Positions 41,882 to 51,174 of a stretch of 52,063 bases of DNA are shown here, in pieces. Positions within the stretch are counted from its first letter, which is position 1, and each line of letters begins with the position of its first letter. A program made the translations under genes and the position numbers. The notes beneath the pieces are model-generated. The model saw only the letters and a list, made by a program, of their open reading frames with translations, did not search any database and was not told the DNA's origin. Source of the DNA: Chitinophaga pinensis (GTDB taxonomy: Bacteria; Bacteroidota; Bacteroidia; NS11-12g; UBA9320); NCBI GenBank assembly GCA_945907065.1, contig CAMDSC010000016.1, positions 1-52,063 of the forward strand, written 5' to 3'.

Positions 41882-42760
41882 TTAATCCATCAACCCAATA
41901 ATTAAAGGCTTCAATGAATCATTGTAGCCTCTAGTTAACTCATAATTTTTTTTGTTTACAAGATATTCTGTTCTTAATTGTCCCCCTTGATAAAACCTGA
42001 AAAAAGTAGAATAGCCCACTAGCAAAGAAGAGACATAATATTTTTGCCAAATTGCCACCCCTGTAATTCCCAAGCTTACTACTTGCAACGAAGCATTTCC
42101 TAATCCCTCCCAAAAATAGCCGGCATACATTTGTCCTGAACCGGGAATAATGGTAGAAAGGAGTTCGGCTTTTTCCATATTTTTAAGTTTTGGAATTTTC
42201 TTAGGATTGTATAATGACTTTATTTGGTTTGTTAATGAATCACTTTTATTTAATGATAAGGCATAAAAAATCAGTTTTTGTTCGGCTTCTTTCCATTTTT
42301 GAAGTTCATTAAGAACTAATGCAAATAAGGGCAGAGAAGCATAAGTTAATTTACTGTCAGGGAGGAAAAAAAATAGTTGAGTTAAATACGATTCGGCATC
42401 GGTAAAGTTGCCTCCAAGGTAGGCACACAAAGCTGTTTGATACCTAACATTGTATGAAATACTATCTTGCAACAAGCTCAGATCAATTCTATTCAAACAT
42501 TTTTCAGCATCCTTAAATCGTTTCAATTGTTTAAGGCATTCTGCTTTTTGGATAAGTGCCTCAGTTTTCAATCCATCATCTTCCGAAAAATAATTTATCC
42601 TTTCAAAAGCTACTAAAGCTTCGTCGAATAATTTGATATTTATTAAACTATAGGGTTCATTAAAAACCCCTTGTTGGGCGTTGCTAATTGAAAACCCGCC
42701 TAAGAGGAATGTGCATATCAAGCAACACATTCCGCTCAAGTTCTTTATAAAATAAATCAT
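41882..42760 (-). CDS. DUF5683-like exported membrane protein B
   Basis: The start is taken at ATG 42760 because it yields a classical signal peptide (MIYFIKNLSGMCCLICTFLL to SNAQ); an ATG at 42775 adds five residues. The 292-residue protein has a helical TPR-like middle part (about 40-200, CLKQLKRFKDAEKCL, FTDAESYLTQLFFF) and a C-terminal membrane part with STIIPGSGQMYAGYFWEG. The PGSGQxYxG signature marks DUF5683-like proteins of unknown function. It overlaps protein A's gene by 77 bp. It is the last gene of the envelope cluster. Confidence 0.78.
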   Translation of the reverse strand: MIYFIKNLSGMCCLICTFLLGGFSISNAQQGVFNEPYSLINIKLFDEALVAFERINYFSEDDGLKTEALIQKAECLKQLKRFKDAEKCLNRIDLSLLQDSISYNVRYQTALCAYLGGNFTDAESYLTQLFFFLPDSKLTYASLPLFALVLNELQKWKEAEQKLIFYALSLNKSDSLTNQIKSLYNPKKIPKLKNMEKAELLSTIIPGSGQMYAGYFWEGLGNASLQVVSLGITGVAIWQKYYVSSLLVGYSTFFRFYQGGQLRTEYLVNKKNYELTRGYNDSLKPLIIGLMD

Positions 42761-43556
42761 TTCTTTTTTTAACACTATTCACGCTTCCCCAAATATTGCT
42801 CACATAAAATATACTAAATATACTACTGAACGAAATAAACTGAATACTCTTTGGCCCGGCCCTATAATAACTCTCCGCACTTATGGCTGCCAGCGATAGC
42901 ACAGTAACCAAAGCTGTAGCTCCTTGCCCGCGAAAACCCGTATAAAACTTGCCGGAGCCGGGAATTACAGCCGACATGGTGCCTGCCAATAGTTTTGATT
43001 TTGGGTTGTGATTTTTAATTTTAGAATAATAATTGGTTAATGATTTTTCTTCAGTAGCAATTGGAAAATAATTACCGGTAAATTGAGCTGAGTGTTTTTC
43101 GAAATCCGAATAATTGCGCTGAAGCAATGAAAAAGCTGCCATTTCAAAATTTTTAAGTTTTTGATAGTCTGAGATTGAATCAGTTTTTACAGAGTCAATA
43201 ATGGCTATAGCACTTGTATAATGGCCTTTGTATGCGGTATTAAAAGCGTAATAAAATTTGCTTTTGTAAAAATAATTGGAATTGGACGAAACCAGTTTGA
43301 GGTAATTGGATGAACTGTCAAGTTTTTTTTGATTGTAATATATCCAACCTCTGAAATAGTTAACGGAATCAAATTGAGAACTAGTAAGATGTCCGGATTG
43401 AGACAGCTTTTTTAATACCAAAGTGGCATCATTGTATTCGTAGTTATCTATCAAATGGCTTGCAAATTTTATTTCATTTTGGAATAAGTATGATTTTTGA
43501 GCTGAAGATAGAAAGCTAAAAAAACATGCTATGAATAGAAGTAAAACCTTTGGCAT
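42684..43556 (-). CDS. DUF5683-like exported membrane protein A
   Basis: The 290-residue protein has a signal peptide (MPKVLLLFIACFFSFLSSAQ), a TPR-like helical region (about 30-180, with NYEYNDATLVLKKLSQ), and a membrane part with AVIPGSGKFYTGFRGQG, paralogous to protein B encoded next. The C-terminal block (VNSVKKRNDLFYKELERN) is comparable in the two. It follows the YidD-type gene by 8 bp. A scaffold or assembly role in the envelope is plausible from context only. Confidence 0.78.
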   Translation of the reverse strand: MPKVLLLFIACFFSFLSSAQKSYLFQNEIKFASHLIDNYEYNDATLVLKKLSQSGHLTSSQFDSVNYFRGWIYYNQKKLDSSSNYLKLVSSNSNYFYKSKFYYAFNTAYKGHYTSAIAIIDSVKTDSISDYQKLKNFEMAAFSLLQRNYSDFEKHSAQFTGNYFPIATEEKSLTNYYSKIKNHNPKSKLLAGTMSAVIPGSGKFYTGFRGQGATALVTVLSLAAISAESYYRAGPKSIQFISFSSIFSIFYVSNIWGSVNSVKKRNDLFYKELERNVLLDMHIPLRRVFN

Positions 43557-43564
43557 CCGTTTTT

Positions 43565-44044
43565 TTAATGGTCGGTCTTTGATTTTTTGGATGACTGATA
43601 ACTGATTGGCTGATCAATGATAGCATGGGTTTCCTCGCTAATTTCTGAAAGTTTTAAATCGGCAGAGGCCAGTCGGGTGCAGCGCATCAATCGGTCGGCA
43701 CTTAAAGCCACTCCTTTTATCAATCCAAATTTTTGAATGCATTGTTTGCTAAAAGCCGAACAACTTATTTCATATGGGCAATTGGCTCCTATTTGTGCCG
43801 ATATAAATTTTTGATACACATACATCATTCCGCTCAATGACAGGCTTAATGGGTTATAGCGGACTAATACATTATGGCTTTTTGTAAATAAAAAAGAAAC
43901 TTTTCGTTTTGTATTAAATGAATTATCTTTAAAATCCTGCTCTTTTATTAATTGAATATCACTTTTGTTTTGAGCCAAAACACCATTGGAAACAAAAATA
44001 ACAGTGAATAAAAATAGAATTTTAAAAAAGGCTTTAGCTGTCAT
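43565..44044 (-). CDS. yidD: YidD-type protein with signal peptide
   Basis: YidD (membrane protein insertion efficiency factor) normally has about 70-90 residues and works beside YidC. This 159-residue version carries an N-terminal signal sequence (to VLAQ), a linker, and then the YidD domain at about 62-130: MYVYQKFISAQIG, CPYEISCSAFSKQCI, KFGLIKGVALSADRLMRCTR, with the conserved Cys. A C-terminal tail of about 35 residues follows. The signal peptide would place it outside the cytoplasm, so it may be a paralogue of the housekeeping YidD. It starts 2 bp after the LolA-like gene. Confidence 0.85.
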   Translation of the reverse strand: MTAKAFFKILFLFTVIFVSNGVLAQNKSDIQLIKEQDFKDNSFNTKRKVSFLFTKSHNVLVRYNPLSLSLSGMMYVYQKFISAQIGANCPYEISCSAFSKQCIQKFGLIKGVALSADRLMRCTRLASADLKLSEISEETHAIIDQPISYQSSKKSKTDH

Positions 44045-44046
44045 AT

Positions 44047-44787
44047 CTATTTTTTTGAAGGAGCTAAAACCTTGGCATCACCCGGTATTTTAAAATTAAG
44101 AACGGTTTCATCCACGTCTTTGTTGGTTTTTACATTGCTGTATAATCGGCGGGTAATAGTGGAATCACCTTTGGTGGTATAAGTAAATTCAGTAATATTT
44201 AAAGGAAATGAAATATCCTGAATTTTTTGATAATTGGTGTAATAGGTTTTTTTTATAACCTTTTTCTGAGCATTATAAAGTGCCATAAAAATGGGTTTGT
44301 ATTTTTCATGCACCATTTCTATTCGGCTCAGTTCGCTGGATTCGCCTTTGTTGGGCACCCATTGGGTCACCACCATTCCATCTTCAATTTTGGTACTTTC
44401 TAATTTAAAGCCGGTTGATTTTAATCCCATATCCTGAGTTTTGCCACATAAGAAATAATAGAAAAAACTATTGTCAGAACTGAAATCCAAACCTTGCATT
44501 TGCATTACCGTATTGGCTTTGATATCATAAATTTTCATTTCACCATTGGCATTGGTAAGGGTAATGGTTTCGGAAGGTTTGGTAAATTTAGTAACCATTA
44601 ATCCCCCCGATTTTTTATAAAAAACTTGTCCAGAAACCGCCACATATTTTCCTTTATTCAATATTTTGGCACTCATATCTAAGCACATACTTTCGATAGG
44701 AACAGGAGCTACAAAGGAAATATTTAACAAAAAAAGAAATGCAAGTACAAAGAAGTATAAAAAACTCTTTTTTGAAGATAAATTCAT
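44047..44787 (-). CDS. LolA-like outer-membrane lipoprotein carrier protein
   Basis: The 246-residue protein has a signal sequence (to about residue 26) and a single-domain half-barrel resembling LolA/LolB: GQVFYKKSGGLMVTKFTKPSETI, DIKANTVMQMQ, and VIKKTYYTNYQKIQDISFPLNITEF. LolA carries lipoproteins from inner to outer membrane; some LolA-like proteins have other ligands. It lies in the envelope cluster after the beta-barrel gene and before yidD. Assignment to true LolA is not certain. Confidence 0.75.
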   Translation of the reverse strand: MNLSSKKSFLYFFVLAFLFLLNISFVAPVPIESMCLDMSAKILNKGKYVAVSGQVFYKKSGGLMVTKFTKPSETITLTNANGEMKIYDIKANTVMQMQGLDFSSDNSFFYYFLCGKTQDMGLKSTGFKLESTKIEDGMVVTQWVPNKGESSELSRIEMVHEKYKPIFMALYNAQKKVIKKTYYTNYQKIQDISFPLNITEFTYTTKGDSTITRRLYSNVKTNKDVDETVLNFKIPGDAKVLAPSKK

Positions 44788-44834
44788 CTAATCAAATGGG
44801 TAGAAAAGCAAGATTTACTTGCATCAAAAAAACA

Positions 44835-45605
44835 CTATTTTGACCAGCGTTTAGGCTTGGTTATTCTATGAATATAACCTAATTCTATTTGAGGAGCCGA
44901 ATTAGTCATTACAGGTTTTTTTCCGGTTACATCAACAAAACCACCGTTGCTGTTAAAGTTTCCCATACCCATAAGGTATCTTAAATCAACAGTTAATTTT
45001 CCTACTTTACTGATATTAAAAGAAACTCCTGCACCAGCAGCTATTCCAAAATCAATAGCATTAAATTTTTTATTAGCACCACTTACTTTTGGAATAACAG
45101 TGGTAGAGGCATTATTATCCACGTCTACTAAATATTGCTTTACACTAGTTGAGATATTATTGCTAAGACCATAACCAAAAAAACCTCCACCCATTAAATG
45201 AATTGAAATAATGTTTTCTCTTACACGGTAAGGGACTAATTTTTCAGATTTGATCGGGATTTCCCAATTGGCATAAATAGGAATTTGCAAATAGCTTAAA
45301 TCATAAACTGTTTCAGTTGTTGTGGTTAGGGTTCCACCGGCACCATCAGGAAGTGATTCAACTTTTTTGGCTTGAGAACCCATTTGGGAATACAGCATAT
45401 CCATTTGCAAACCAAAAGTACTCATAAAGTTATATTTTAAAGTAGCCCCGCCATTGATACCCATTTTGGTACTAAATGAGGTTTTTTGAAAACTTGCCGA
45501 TACGTTGGCAACGTTTAATCCTACTTTGGCGCCAAGGAACAATTGGGCGTTGCTTAATAATGATGTGGCTAAAAGCACTGTCAATAATATAATCTTGTTT
45601 CTCAT
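44835..45605 (-). CDS. outer membrane beta-barrel protein
   Basis: The 256-residue protein has a signal peptide (MRNKIILLTVLLATSLLSNAQ) and a beta-barrel with alternating residues (LFLGAKVGLNVANVSASF, LKYNFMSTFGLQMDML, VDLRYLMGMGNFN), ending in a GYIHRI-type terminal strand. It matches the porin-like OMP_b-brl group of Bacteroidota. Cargo or role is unknown. It is first in the minus-strand envelope cluster and divergent from lptB. Confidence 0.85.
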   Translation of the reverse strand: MRNKIILLTVLLATSLLSNAQLFLGAKVGLNVANVSASFQKTSFSTKMGINGGATLKYNFMSTFGLQMDMLYSQMGSQAKKVESLPDGAGGTLTTTTETVYDLSYLQIPIYANWEIPIKSEKLVPYRVRENIISIHLMGGGFFGYGLSNNISTSVKQYLVDVDNNASTTVIPKVSGANKKFNAIDFGIAAGAGVSFNISKVGKLTVDLRYLMGMGNFNSNGGFVDVTGKKPVMTNSAPQIELGYIHRITKPKRWSK

Positions 45606-45719
45606 GTATTTTATTAAAGTTTACAAACGTAATCAGAATTTTAATGAATGCAAAATTATAACGTTTATTTTATGTGTTCAATTGTGTTTTATCAAATGAA
45701 CTAAAATCTAAAATCGGAT

Positions 45720-45727
45720 TATCTTTG
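45720..45727 (+). promoter_or_regulatory. -7 element of the lptB promoter
   Basis: TATCTTTG matches the -7 consensus and precedes the lptB ATG by 16 bp. No matching -33 element could be picked. Confidence 0.5.
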
Positions 45728-45743
45728 CCAAATTAAGTAAGCA

Positions 45744-46469
45744 ATGAAATTAAGAGCGGAGCATCTTATAAAACAATATGGAAGTCGCAAGGTTGTAAAC
45801 GACGTGTCGATAGAAGTGAGTCAAGGGGAAATTGTTGGTTTGCTTGGACCTAATGGTGCAGGAAAAACAACAAGCTTTTATATGACCGTAGGATTAATAA
45901 AAGCAGATCATGGTCGTATTTTTTTAGATGATATAGAACTTACTAAAATGCCCATGTACAAAAGGGCGCAATATGGTATTGGCTATTTGCCGCAGGAAGC
46001 TTCTGTTTTTAGAAACCTGAGTGTAGAGGATAATGTGAAGGCCATATTAGAAATGACCAAGCTTACCAAAGCCGAGCAAGCCAATCGGTTGGAAACTTTG
46101 ATGGATGAATTTCATTTAACCCATGTGCGAAAAAATATGGGAGCTGTATTGTCAGGAGGCGAAAGAAGACGGACTGAAATAGCCAGAGCTTTGGCTGTAA
46201 ATCCAAAATTTATTTTACTAGATGAACCCTTTGCAGGAGTGGACCCAATAGCTGTGGAAGATATACAAGCCATTGTTAAAAAATTAATTGATAAAAATAT
46301 CGGGGTATTAATAACTGACCATAATGTTCATGAAACCTTAACCATAACGGATAGGGCTTATTTATTATTTGAAGGAAAAATACTGATGGCCGGAACAGCA
46401 GAAGAACTGGCAGCCGACCCTATAGTAAGAAAAGTGTATTTAGGACAAAATTTTGTGCTAAGGCAATAA
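45744..46469 (+). CDS. lptB: LPS export ABC transporter ATPase
   Basis: LptB powers lipopolysaccharide extraction by LptFG. The 241-residue protein has Walker [11 protein letters not shown]-loop region [22 protein letters not shown] signature [15 protein letters not shown], and Walker [16 protein letters not shown]; the H-loop lies in [11 protein letters not shown]. The [11 protein letters not shown] signature and overall length match LptB, not amino-acid transporter ATPases. LptA, C, D, F and G are not nearby, though the divergent cluster encodes other envelope proteins. Confidence 0.93.
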   Translation: MKLRAEHLIKQYGSRKVVNDVSIEVSQGEIVGLLGPNGAGKTTSFYMTVGLIKADHGRIFLDDIELTKMPMYKRAQYGIGYLPQEASVFRNLSVEDNVKAILEMTKLTKAEQANRLETLMDEFHLTHVRKNMGAVLSGGERRRTEIARALAVNPKFILLDEPFAGVDPIAVEDIQAIVKKLIDKNIGVLITDHNVHETLTITDRAYLLFEGKILMAGTAEELAADPIVRKVYLGQNFVLRQ

Positions 46470-46471
46470 TT

Positions 46472-47809
46472 CTATCGCTCAAATTCAAGCCGCATTCCAG
46501 CTAATTCACCTTTTAAACCATTTTTATCAAATACCTTTATTCCGTTCACATAAGTACTGTGGATACTGGATGAAAACGTTTTTCCTTCAAATGGCGACCA
46601 ACCGCATTTGTATAAAATATTGTTTTGAGTAACGGTAAAACTTTCATCAGGATTTACCAAAACCAAATCGGCAAAATACCCTTCCCGCAAATACCCTCGA
46701 TTTGAAATTTTAAAGCATTCAGCCGGAGCGTGGCTCATTTTTTCAACCATTCGTTCTTTTGTTATTAATCCATGATTAGCATGCTCAATCATTTGTTGTA
46801 AGCTATGTTGAACCAAAGGCAAGCCGGCTGGCGAAGTTAAATAAGGGTGATTTTTTTCCTCCAAAGTATGCGGGGCATGGTCGGTGGCTATAATGTCGAG
46901 TTGGTTATTGTTTAAGGCTTGCCATAGGGCATCGCGGTCTTCGGCATATTTTATGGCCGGGTTGCATTTTATTTTATTACCTAAAGTTTCATAATCATGA
47001 GCATCAAAAGTGAGGTGATGCACACATACTTCCGCAGTTATTCGTTTGTCTTTTAAAGCGACAGCATTTGAAAACAATGAAATTTCATCCAGCGTGGTAA
47101 TGTGCAACACATGCAATCGGGTGTCGTGCTTTTTAGCCAATTCTACTGCAAATGATGACGAAATTAGACAAGCTTCACGGCTTCTTATTTCAGGATGAAA
47201 ACGCGGCAGAATATCTTCATGATACTTGGAGGTATAAATCCGCATATTTTCTTTAATGGTTTCTTCATCTTCGCAATGGGTGGCTATAAGCAACTCACAT
47301 CTTGAAAAAAGATTTTCCAAAATATCGGGCTCATCTACTAGCATATTGCCGGTACTAGAGCCCATAAAAATTTTAACCCCACACACATTTTTTGGATTGG
47401 TTTTTAATACTTCTTCTATATTTTCATTGGTGGTGCCCATAAAAAAAGAGTAGTTGGCCGGTGAACAGTTTTGGGCAATGTCGTATTTGCGTTGCAATAA
47501 TTCCTGAGTTACAGCGTGAGGCACCGTATTGGGCATTTCCATAAAAGTGGTGGTTCCGCCGGCCACAGCCGCAGCCGATTCAGTAGCTATGGTGGCTTTA
47601 TGGGTAAGTCCCGGCTCACGAAAATGTACTTGGTCGTCAATAACTCCGGGCATAAGCCAAAGTCCTTCCGCATTTATTATTTCATAATTATTATCACTTA
47701 TTGATTGTTGACTTATTTTTTCTATTCGTCCGTTTTTGATAAGTAAATCGCCTGTGAATGATTTTCCTTCATTTATGATTAAGGCGTTTTTTATAAGTGT
47801 GGGTTTCAT
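46472..47809 (-). CDS. pyrC: dihydroorotase
   Basis: Dihydroorotase closes carbamoyl aspartate to dihydroorotate in pyrimidine synthesis. The 445-residue class I amidohydrolase has GVIDDQVHFREPGLTHKA, with the metal-binding His of VHFRE, but Gln where most relatives have the first His of HxH. Other motifs are MEMPNTVP, VKIFMGSSTGNML, FSRCELLIATHCEDE and DIIATDHAPHTLEEK, with the catalytic Asp. The Gln may be lineage-specific, as recalled for Bacteroidota enzymes. It converges with lptB, 2 bp apart. Confidence 0.93.
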   Translation of the reverse strand: MKPTLIKNALIINEGKSFTGDLLIKNGRIEKISQQSISDNNYEIINAEGLWLMPGVIDDQVHFREPGLTHKATIATESAAAVAGGTTTFMEMPNTVPHAVTQELLQRKYDIAQNCSPANYSFFMGTTNENIEEVLKTNPKNVCGVKIFMGSSTGNMLVDEPDILENLFSRCELLIATHCEDEETIKENMRIYTSKYHEDILPRFHPEIRSREACLISSSFAVELAKKHDTRLHVLHITTLDEISLFSNAVALKDKRITAEVCVHHLTFDAHDYETLGNKIKCNPAIKYAEDRDALWQALNNNQLDIIATDHAPHTLEEKNHPYLTSPAGLPLVQHSLQQMIEHANHGLITKERMVEKMSHAPAECFKISNRGYLREGYFADLVLVNPDESFTVTQNNILYKCGWSPFEGKTFSSSIHSTYVNGIKVFDKNGLKGELAGMRLEFER

Positions 47810-47889
47810 AGCTATTTTATATTGTTATACAAACCAACAGTAAATATTTATCATAATCCAACCTCGGAAGAATTATTTTTGAAAATGTA

Positions 47890-48348
47890 ATGAGTGAAAC
47901 ACTTCCAATAATAAATAAGTTTAACATTCGTGTTTATGGAATTTTTATAAGAGACCAAAAAGTATTGTTAGTTAAAGAAAATATGAATGGTTTTAAATTT
48001 ACAAAGTTTCCGGGTGGCGGTTTAGAGTTTGGCGAAGGTTTAATAGACGGATTAAAACGCGAAATACAGGAAGAACTTGAATTGAATTGTGAAATTAAAG
48101 ACCATTTTTATACCACTGATTTTTTTCAACGCAGTGCGTTTTATAAAAACGAGCAGCTTATTTCGGTGTATTATTTTATTGATATTTTAAAGTGTCCCGA
48201 TTTTGAAAGTTTCCCAATCTCACTTCCGCAAAGCAAAACACACCAACTTGAATTTTTTTGGATTGATATTAAAGCAATTGAAGAAAGTGACGTTACTTTT
48301 CCGGTAGATAAAATAATTGTTACCAAATTAAAGCCCCGTTTTTTATAA
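47890..48348 (+). CDS. NUDIX hydrolase
   Basis: The 152-residue protein has the Nudix box GGGLEFGEGLIDGLKREIQEELEL (Gx5Ex7REUxEExGU, with the final Gly position altered), and a downstream beta-rich part. It hydrolyses a nucleoside diphosphate linked to another moiety; the substrate cannot be predicted. It is monocistronic, divergent from pyrC. Confidence 0.9.
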   Translation: MSETLPIINKFNIRVYGIFIRDQKVLLVKENMNGFKFTKFPGGGLEFGEGLIDGLKREIQEELELNCEIKDHFYTTDFFQRSAFYKNEQLISVYYFIDILKCPDFESFPISLPQSKTHQLEFFWIDIKAIEESDVTFPVDKIIVTKLKPRFL

Positions 48349-48461
48349 ATAGTTGAATATCTATTTTAATGTGCTGATAATTAGGTAATAAAAATTAAAT
48401 CAAAATCAAATTTTGTGTTAAGTGTTCATTTAATTTTGCCCCCTTATATTTTTCTAAAAAA

Positions 48462-50405
48462 ATGAAACATACCAACGGTTCCAACCATATTCCATTTAAT
48501 ATGGCCGGAGTTTTAATCGCAATCGGCATAATCTATGGCGATATAGGCACATCTCCCCTTTATGTTTTTAATGCAATTGTAGGAACAAGGGTTATTTCTG
48601 AAGAATTGGTTTTGGGTGCCCTAAGTTGTATTTTTTGGACTTTAACTCTTCAAACTACTTTAAAATATGTTATACTTACTCTTACTGCTGATAATAATGG
48701 TGAGGGAGGAATGTTTTCGTTATTTGCACTTATTAAACGACGAACCAAATACATGCTTTTGCCTGCAATTATTGGTGGTGGAGCCTTATTAGCTGAAGGA
48801 ATAATTACACCTCCTATTTCGGTAGCTTCAGCCGTCGAGGGATTGGAATCACGAATCCCTCATTTACCAACCCTCGAAATCGTTATTGTAATTTTAAGTT
48901 TACTTTTTATTATACAGCAGTTTGGAACCACCACCGTAGGTAAATGGTTCGCTCCGGTTATGGTACTTTGGTTTTTTATGATAGCTATTTTAGGTGTTTC
49001 TCAAATCAGCCATTTTCCAGAAGTATTTAGAGCAATAAATCCCTACTATGGGTATATGTTACTTTCCGATTACCCAGCGGGATTTTTCCTTTTGGGGGGA
49101 GTTTTTCTTTGTACCACTGGAGCTGAAGCTTTATATAGTGATCTTGGACATGTAGGTAGAAAAAATATTAGAATCAGTTGGATATTTGTAAAAACCTGTC
49201 TGGTACTTAACTATTTTGGACAAGGAGCATGGTTAATGCAACACACTGGTGAAACATTAGGTAATAAAAGGGTGTTTTTTGAAACCATGCCACCTCAGTT
49301 TTTAATTATAGGGGTTGTAATTGCAACAATTGCAGCTGTGGTAGCAAGTCAGGCTATGATTACCGGGTCATTTACCTTGATAAGTGAAGCCATTCGATTA
49401 GGTTTTTGGCCAAAAATGCGTATAGTATATACAACTGAAAAGAAAGGACACATATTTGTTCCAACTATTAATTTTTTGTTGTGGGTTGGTTGCATGTTTA
49501 TTGTATACTTCTTTCAGGAATCAGCCAAAATGGAAGCAGCATATGGTATGGCTATAAATACCGCAATGCCAATGACAACAATACTTTTTGCAGCTTATAT
49601 CAGGAAACGATTAAAACTTAAACCTATTATATTTATTTTATATGTAGCATTATTTCTAACTATAGAGGGCTCGTTCATGATAGCCAACCTTCAAAAATTT
49701 AGTCATGGTGGTTATGTAACCTTGATTATTATGGCAATTATTGTTTCGATAATGCTTATATGGTACAGAGCTCGCCAAATCCGTAACCAATTGGTGGAAT
49801 TTGTGGAGTTAGCGCCTTTTATCCCCATGGTAGAAAAATTAAGTAACGATACTTCTTTTCCTAAAAATGCTACCAATTTAGTGTTTTTAACCAGCAGCGA
49901 AAAAGTGGATAAGGTGGAGAAAAAGATTATTTATTCAATTTTCGAAAATAAACCCAAGCGAGCCGATGTGTATTGGCTAATCCATGTGGATGTTCAGGAT
50001 CAGCCGTATACTTGCGACTATGTTGTTACTCATATTGTGCCTAATGATATTATACGGGTTGATTTTAAACTCGGATTTAGGGTGGAGCAAAAAATAAATA
50101 TATTACTTCGCAAAGTAATTGAAGAATTAATAGCTGTACATGAACTTGATGTAGACCAAAAATACAGAACCCAGTACAGTTTTATAGGTGGAGATTTCAG
50201 GTATGTAATGATTACCAAAGAGTTTTCGTATGAAAACGAAATGCGCTTTTTTGATAAGCTTTTAGTATTTGGACATTCTATTATCAAGCGTTTTGGATTA
50301 TCGGATGAAAAAGGTTTTGGATTGGATCAAGCTATTGTAACTACAGAAACCTACCCGCTTATTTTTAATCGAAAAGTTAAAGATTTTCCTTTGAAAAGAG
50401 TGTAA
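48462..50405 (+). CDS. kup: potassium uptake protein Kup
   Basis: Kup is a proton-coupled K+ importer. The 647-residue protein starts with the family hallmark GVLIAIGIIYGDIGTSPLYVF, has NNGEGGMFSLFALIK in the loop, about twelve membrane segments to residue about 445, and a cytoplasmic C-terminal domain of about 200 residues. A TAATTTTG -7 element (48431-48438) stands 23 bp before the ATG. It is probably monocistronic. Confidence 0.95.
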   Translation: MKHTNGSNHIPFNMAGVLIAIGIIYGDIGTSPLYVFNAIVGTRVISEELVLGALSCIFWTLTLQTTLKYVILTLTADNNGEGGMFSLFALIKRRTKYMLLPAIIGGGALLAEGIITPPISVASAVEGLESRIPHLPTLEIVIVILSLLFIIQQFGTTTVGKWFAPVMVLWFFMIAILGVSQISHFPEVFRAINPYYGYMLLSDYPAGFFLLGGVFLCTTGAEALYSDLGHVGRKNIRISWIFVKTCLVLNYFGQGAWLMQHTGETLGNKRVFFETMPPQFLIIGVVIATIAAVVASQAMITGSFTLISEAIRLGFWPKMRIVYTTEKKGHIFVPTINFLLWVGCMFIVYFFQESAKMEAAYGMAINTAMPMTTILFAAYIRKRLKLKPIIFILYVALFLTIEGSFMIANLQKFSHGGYVTLIIMAIIVSIMLIWYRARQIRNQLVEFVELAPFIPMVEKLSNDTSFPKNATNLVFLTSSEKVDKVEKKIIYSIFENKPKRADVYWLIHVDVQDQPYTCDYVVTHIVPNDIIRVDFKLGFRVEQKINILLRKVIEELIAVHELDVDQKYRTQYSFIGGDFRYVMITKEFSYENEMRFFDKLLVFGHSIIKRFGLSDEKGFGLDQAIVTTETYPLIFNRKVKDFPLKRV

Positions 50406-50439
50406 ATTCATTGATTAAAGCACCCCATTATTTTTTTTT

Positions 50440-50455
50440 AAAGTAGTCCTACTTT
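50440..50455. terminator. weak hairpin after kup
   Basis: AAAGTAG (50440-50446) and CTACTTT (50449-50455) form a perfect 7-bp stem with a 2-nt loop, which is tight, preceded by a T-run and followed by TAAAA. On the minus strand it would be followed by a run of A, so a terminator role is doubtful; it could be an operator-like dyad. Confidence 0.3.
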
Positions 50456-50511
50456 TAAAATTAAACTTCTATTATTGCTCTACTTTTCAAAGTACTGCAC
50501 GTTTATAATTA

Positions 50512-51174
50512 ATGATATCAAAAATTTCGATAGTTTCTTTATTTTTATTGGCATCATTGTCCAATAGCTATGCTGATAAAAATTTTGGATATAAGGATAA
50601 AGATGGCAACTATAAATGGTTTGACGAAAAAATTGATAGTTTTTTTACTGATGAAAATAACCATACTTGGACTAAAGTAACTGAAAATAAAGACAAATGG
50701 AACAAGGCAATAATCATTCGTAATGCCAATATTTATGCTTTGCTCGATTTGGGTTTTGACACTATGAAAGTGCTAAATGATGTTCAATTGCTAAGCGAAA
50801 ATTCTATTTTATTTACACGATTCTCAAAATTAGAAAATTATAAGGATTATGTTTTTTATTGGAATACCGCCTTTAATAGCACTAATTTTAAATTCAATGC
50901 CCGCAAATCAGGTAAAATATCAGAAACGGATTTATCCTTAAAATTTTATAATCAAAAAGCCCATATTGCCAATGCCGCAGCTTTAGGGTTGGTTAAAAAA
51001 AGTTTTTTTGAGCACTTTGCTGAAGCCTCTATTGAACTGATAAAAAAATACCGGTATAAAATGAACAGGATAACTATTGAAACTTACCTAAAGAATTATA
51101 TGCATCTTAATAATGCAATTGAATTATTAAATGAGCGTAAATTAAAGAAGGATAAAATGACACGAGGTCAATAA
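50512..51174 (+). CDS. exported protein of unknown function
   Basis: The 220-residue protein has a signal peptide (MISKISIVSLFLLASLSNSYA) and a Lys/Asn/Asp-rich mature part (FGYKDKDGNYKWFDEKIDSF at its start), with predicted mixed alpha/beta content and a basic C-terminus (LNERKLKKDKMTRG). No domain is recognised. It lies after kup, and its 3' end overlaps the convergent frameshifted TM2-like gene by 7 bp. Confidence 0.7.
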   Translation: MISKISIVSLFLLASLSNSYADKNFGYKDKDGNYKWFDEKIDSFFTDENNHTWTKVTENKDKWNKAIIIRNANIYALLDLGFDTMKVLNDVQLLSENSILFTRFSKLENYKDYVFYWNTAFNSTNFKFNARKSGKISETDLSLKFYNQKAHIANAAALGLVKKSFFEHFAEASIELIKKYRYKMNRITIETYLKNYMHLNNAIELLNERKLKKDKMTRGQ

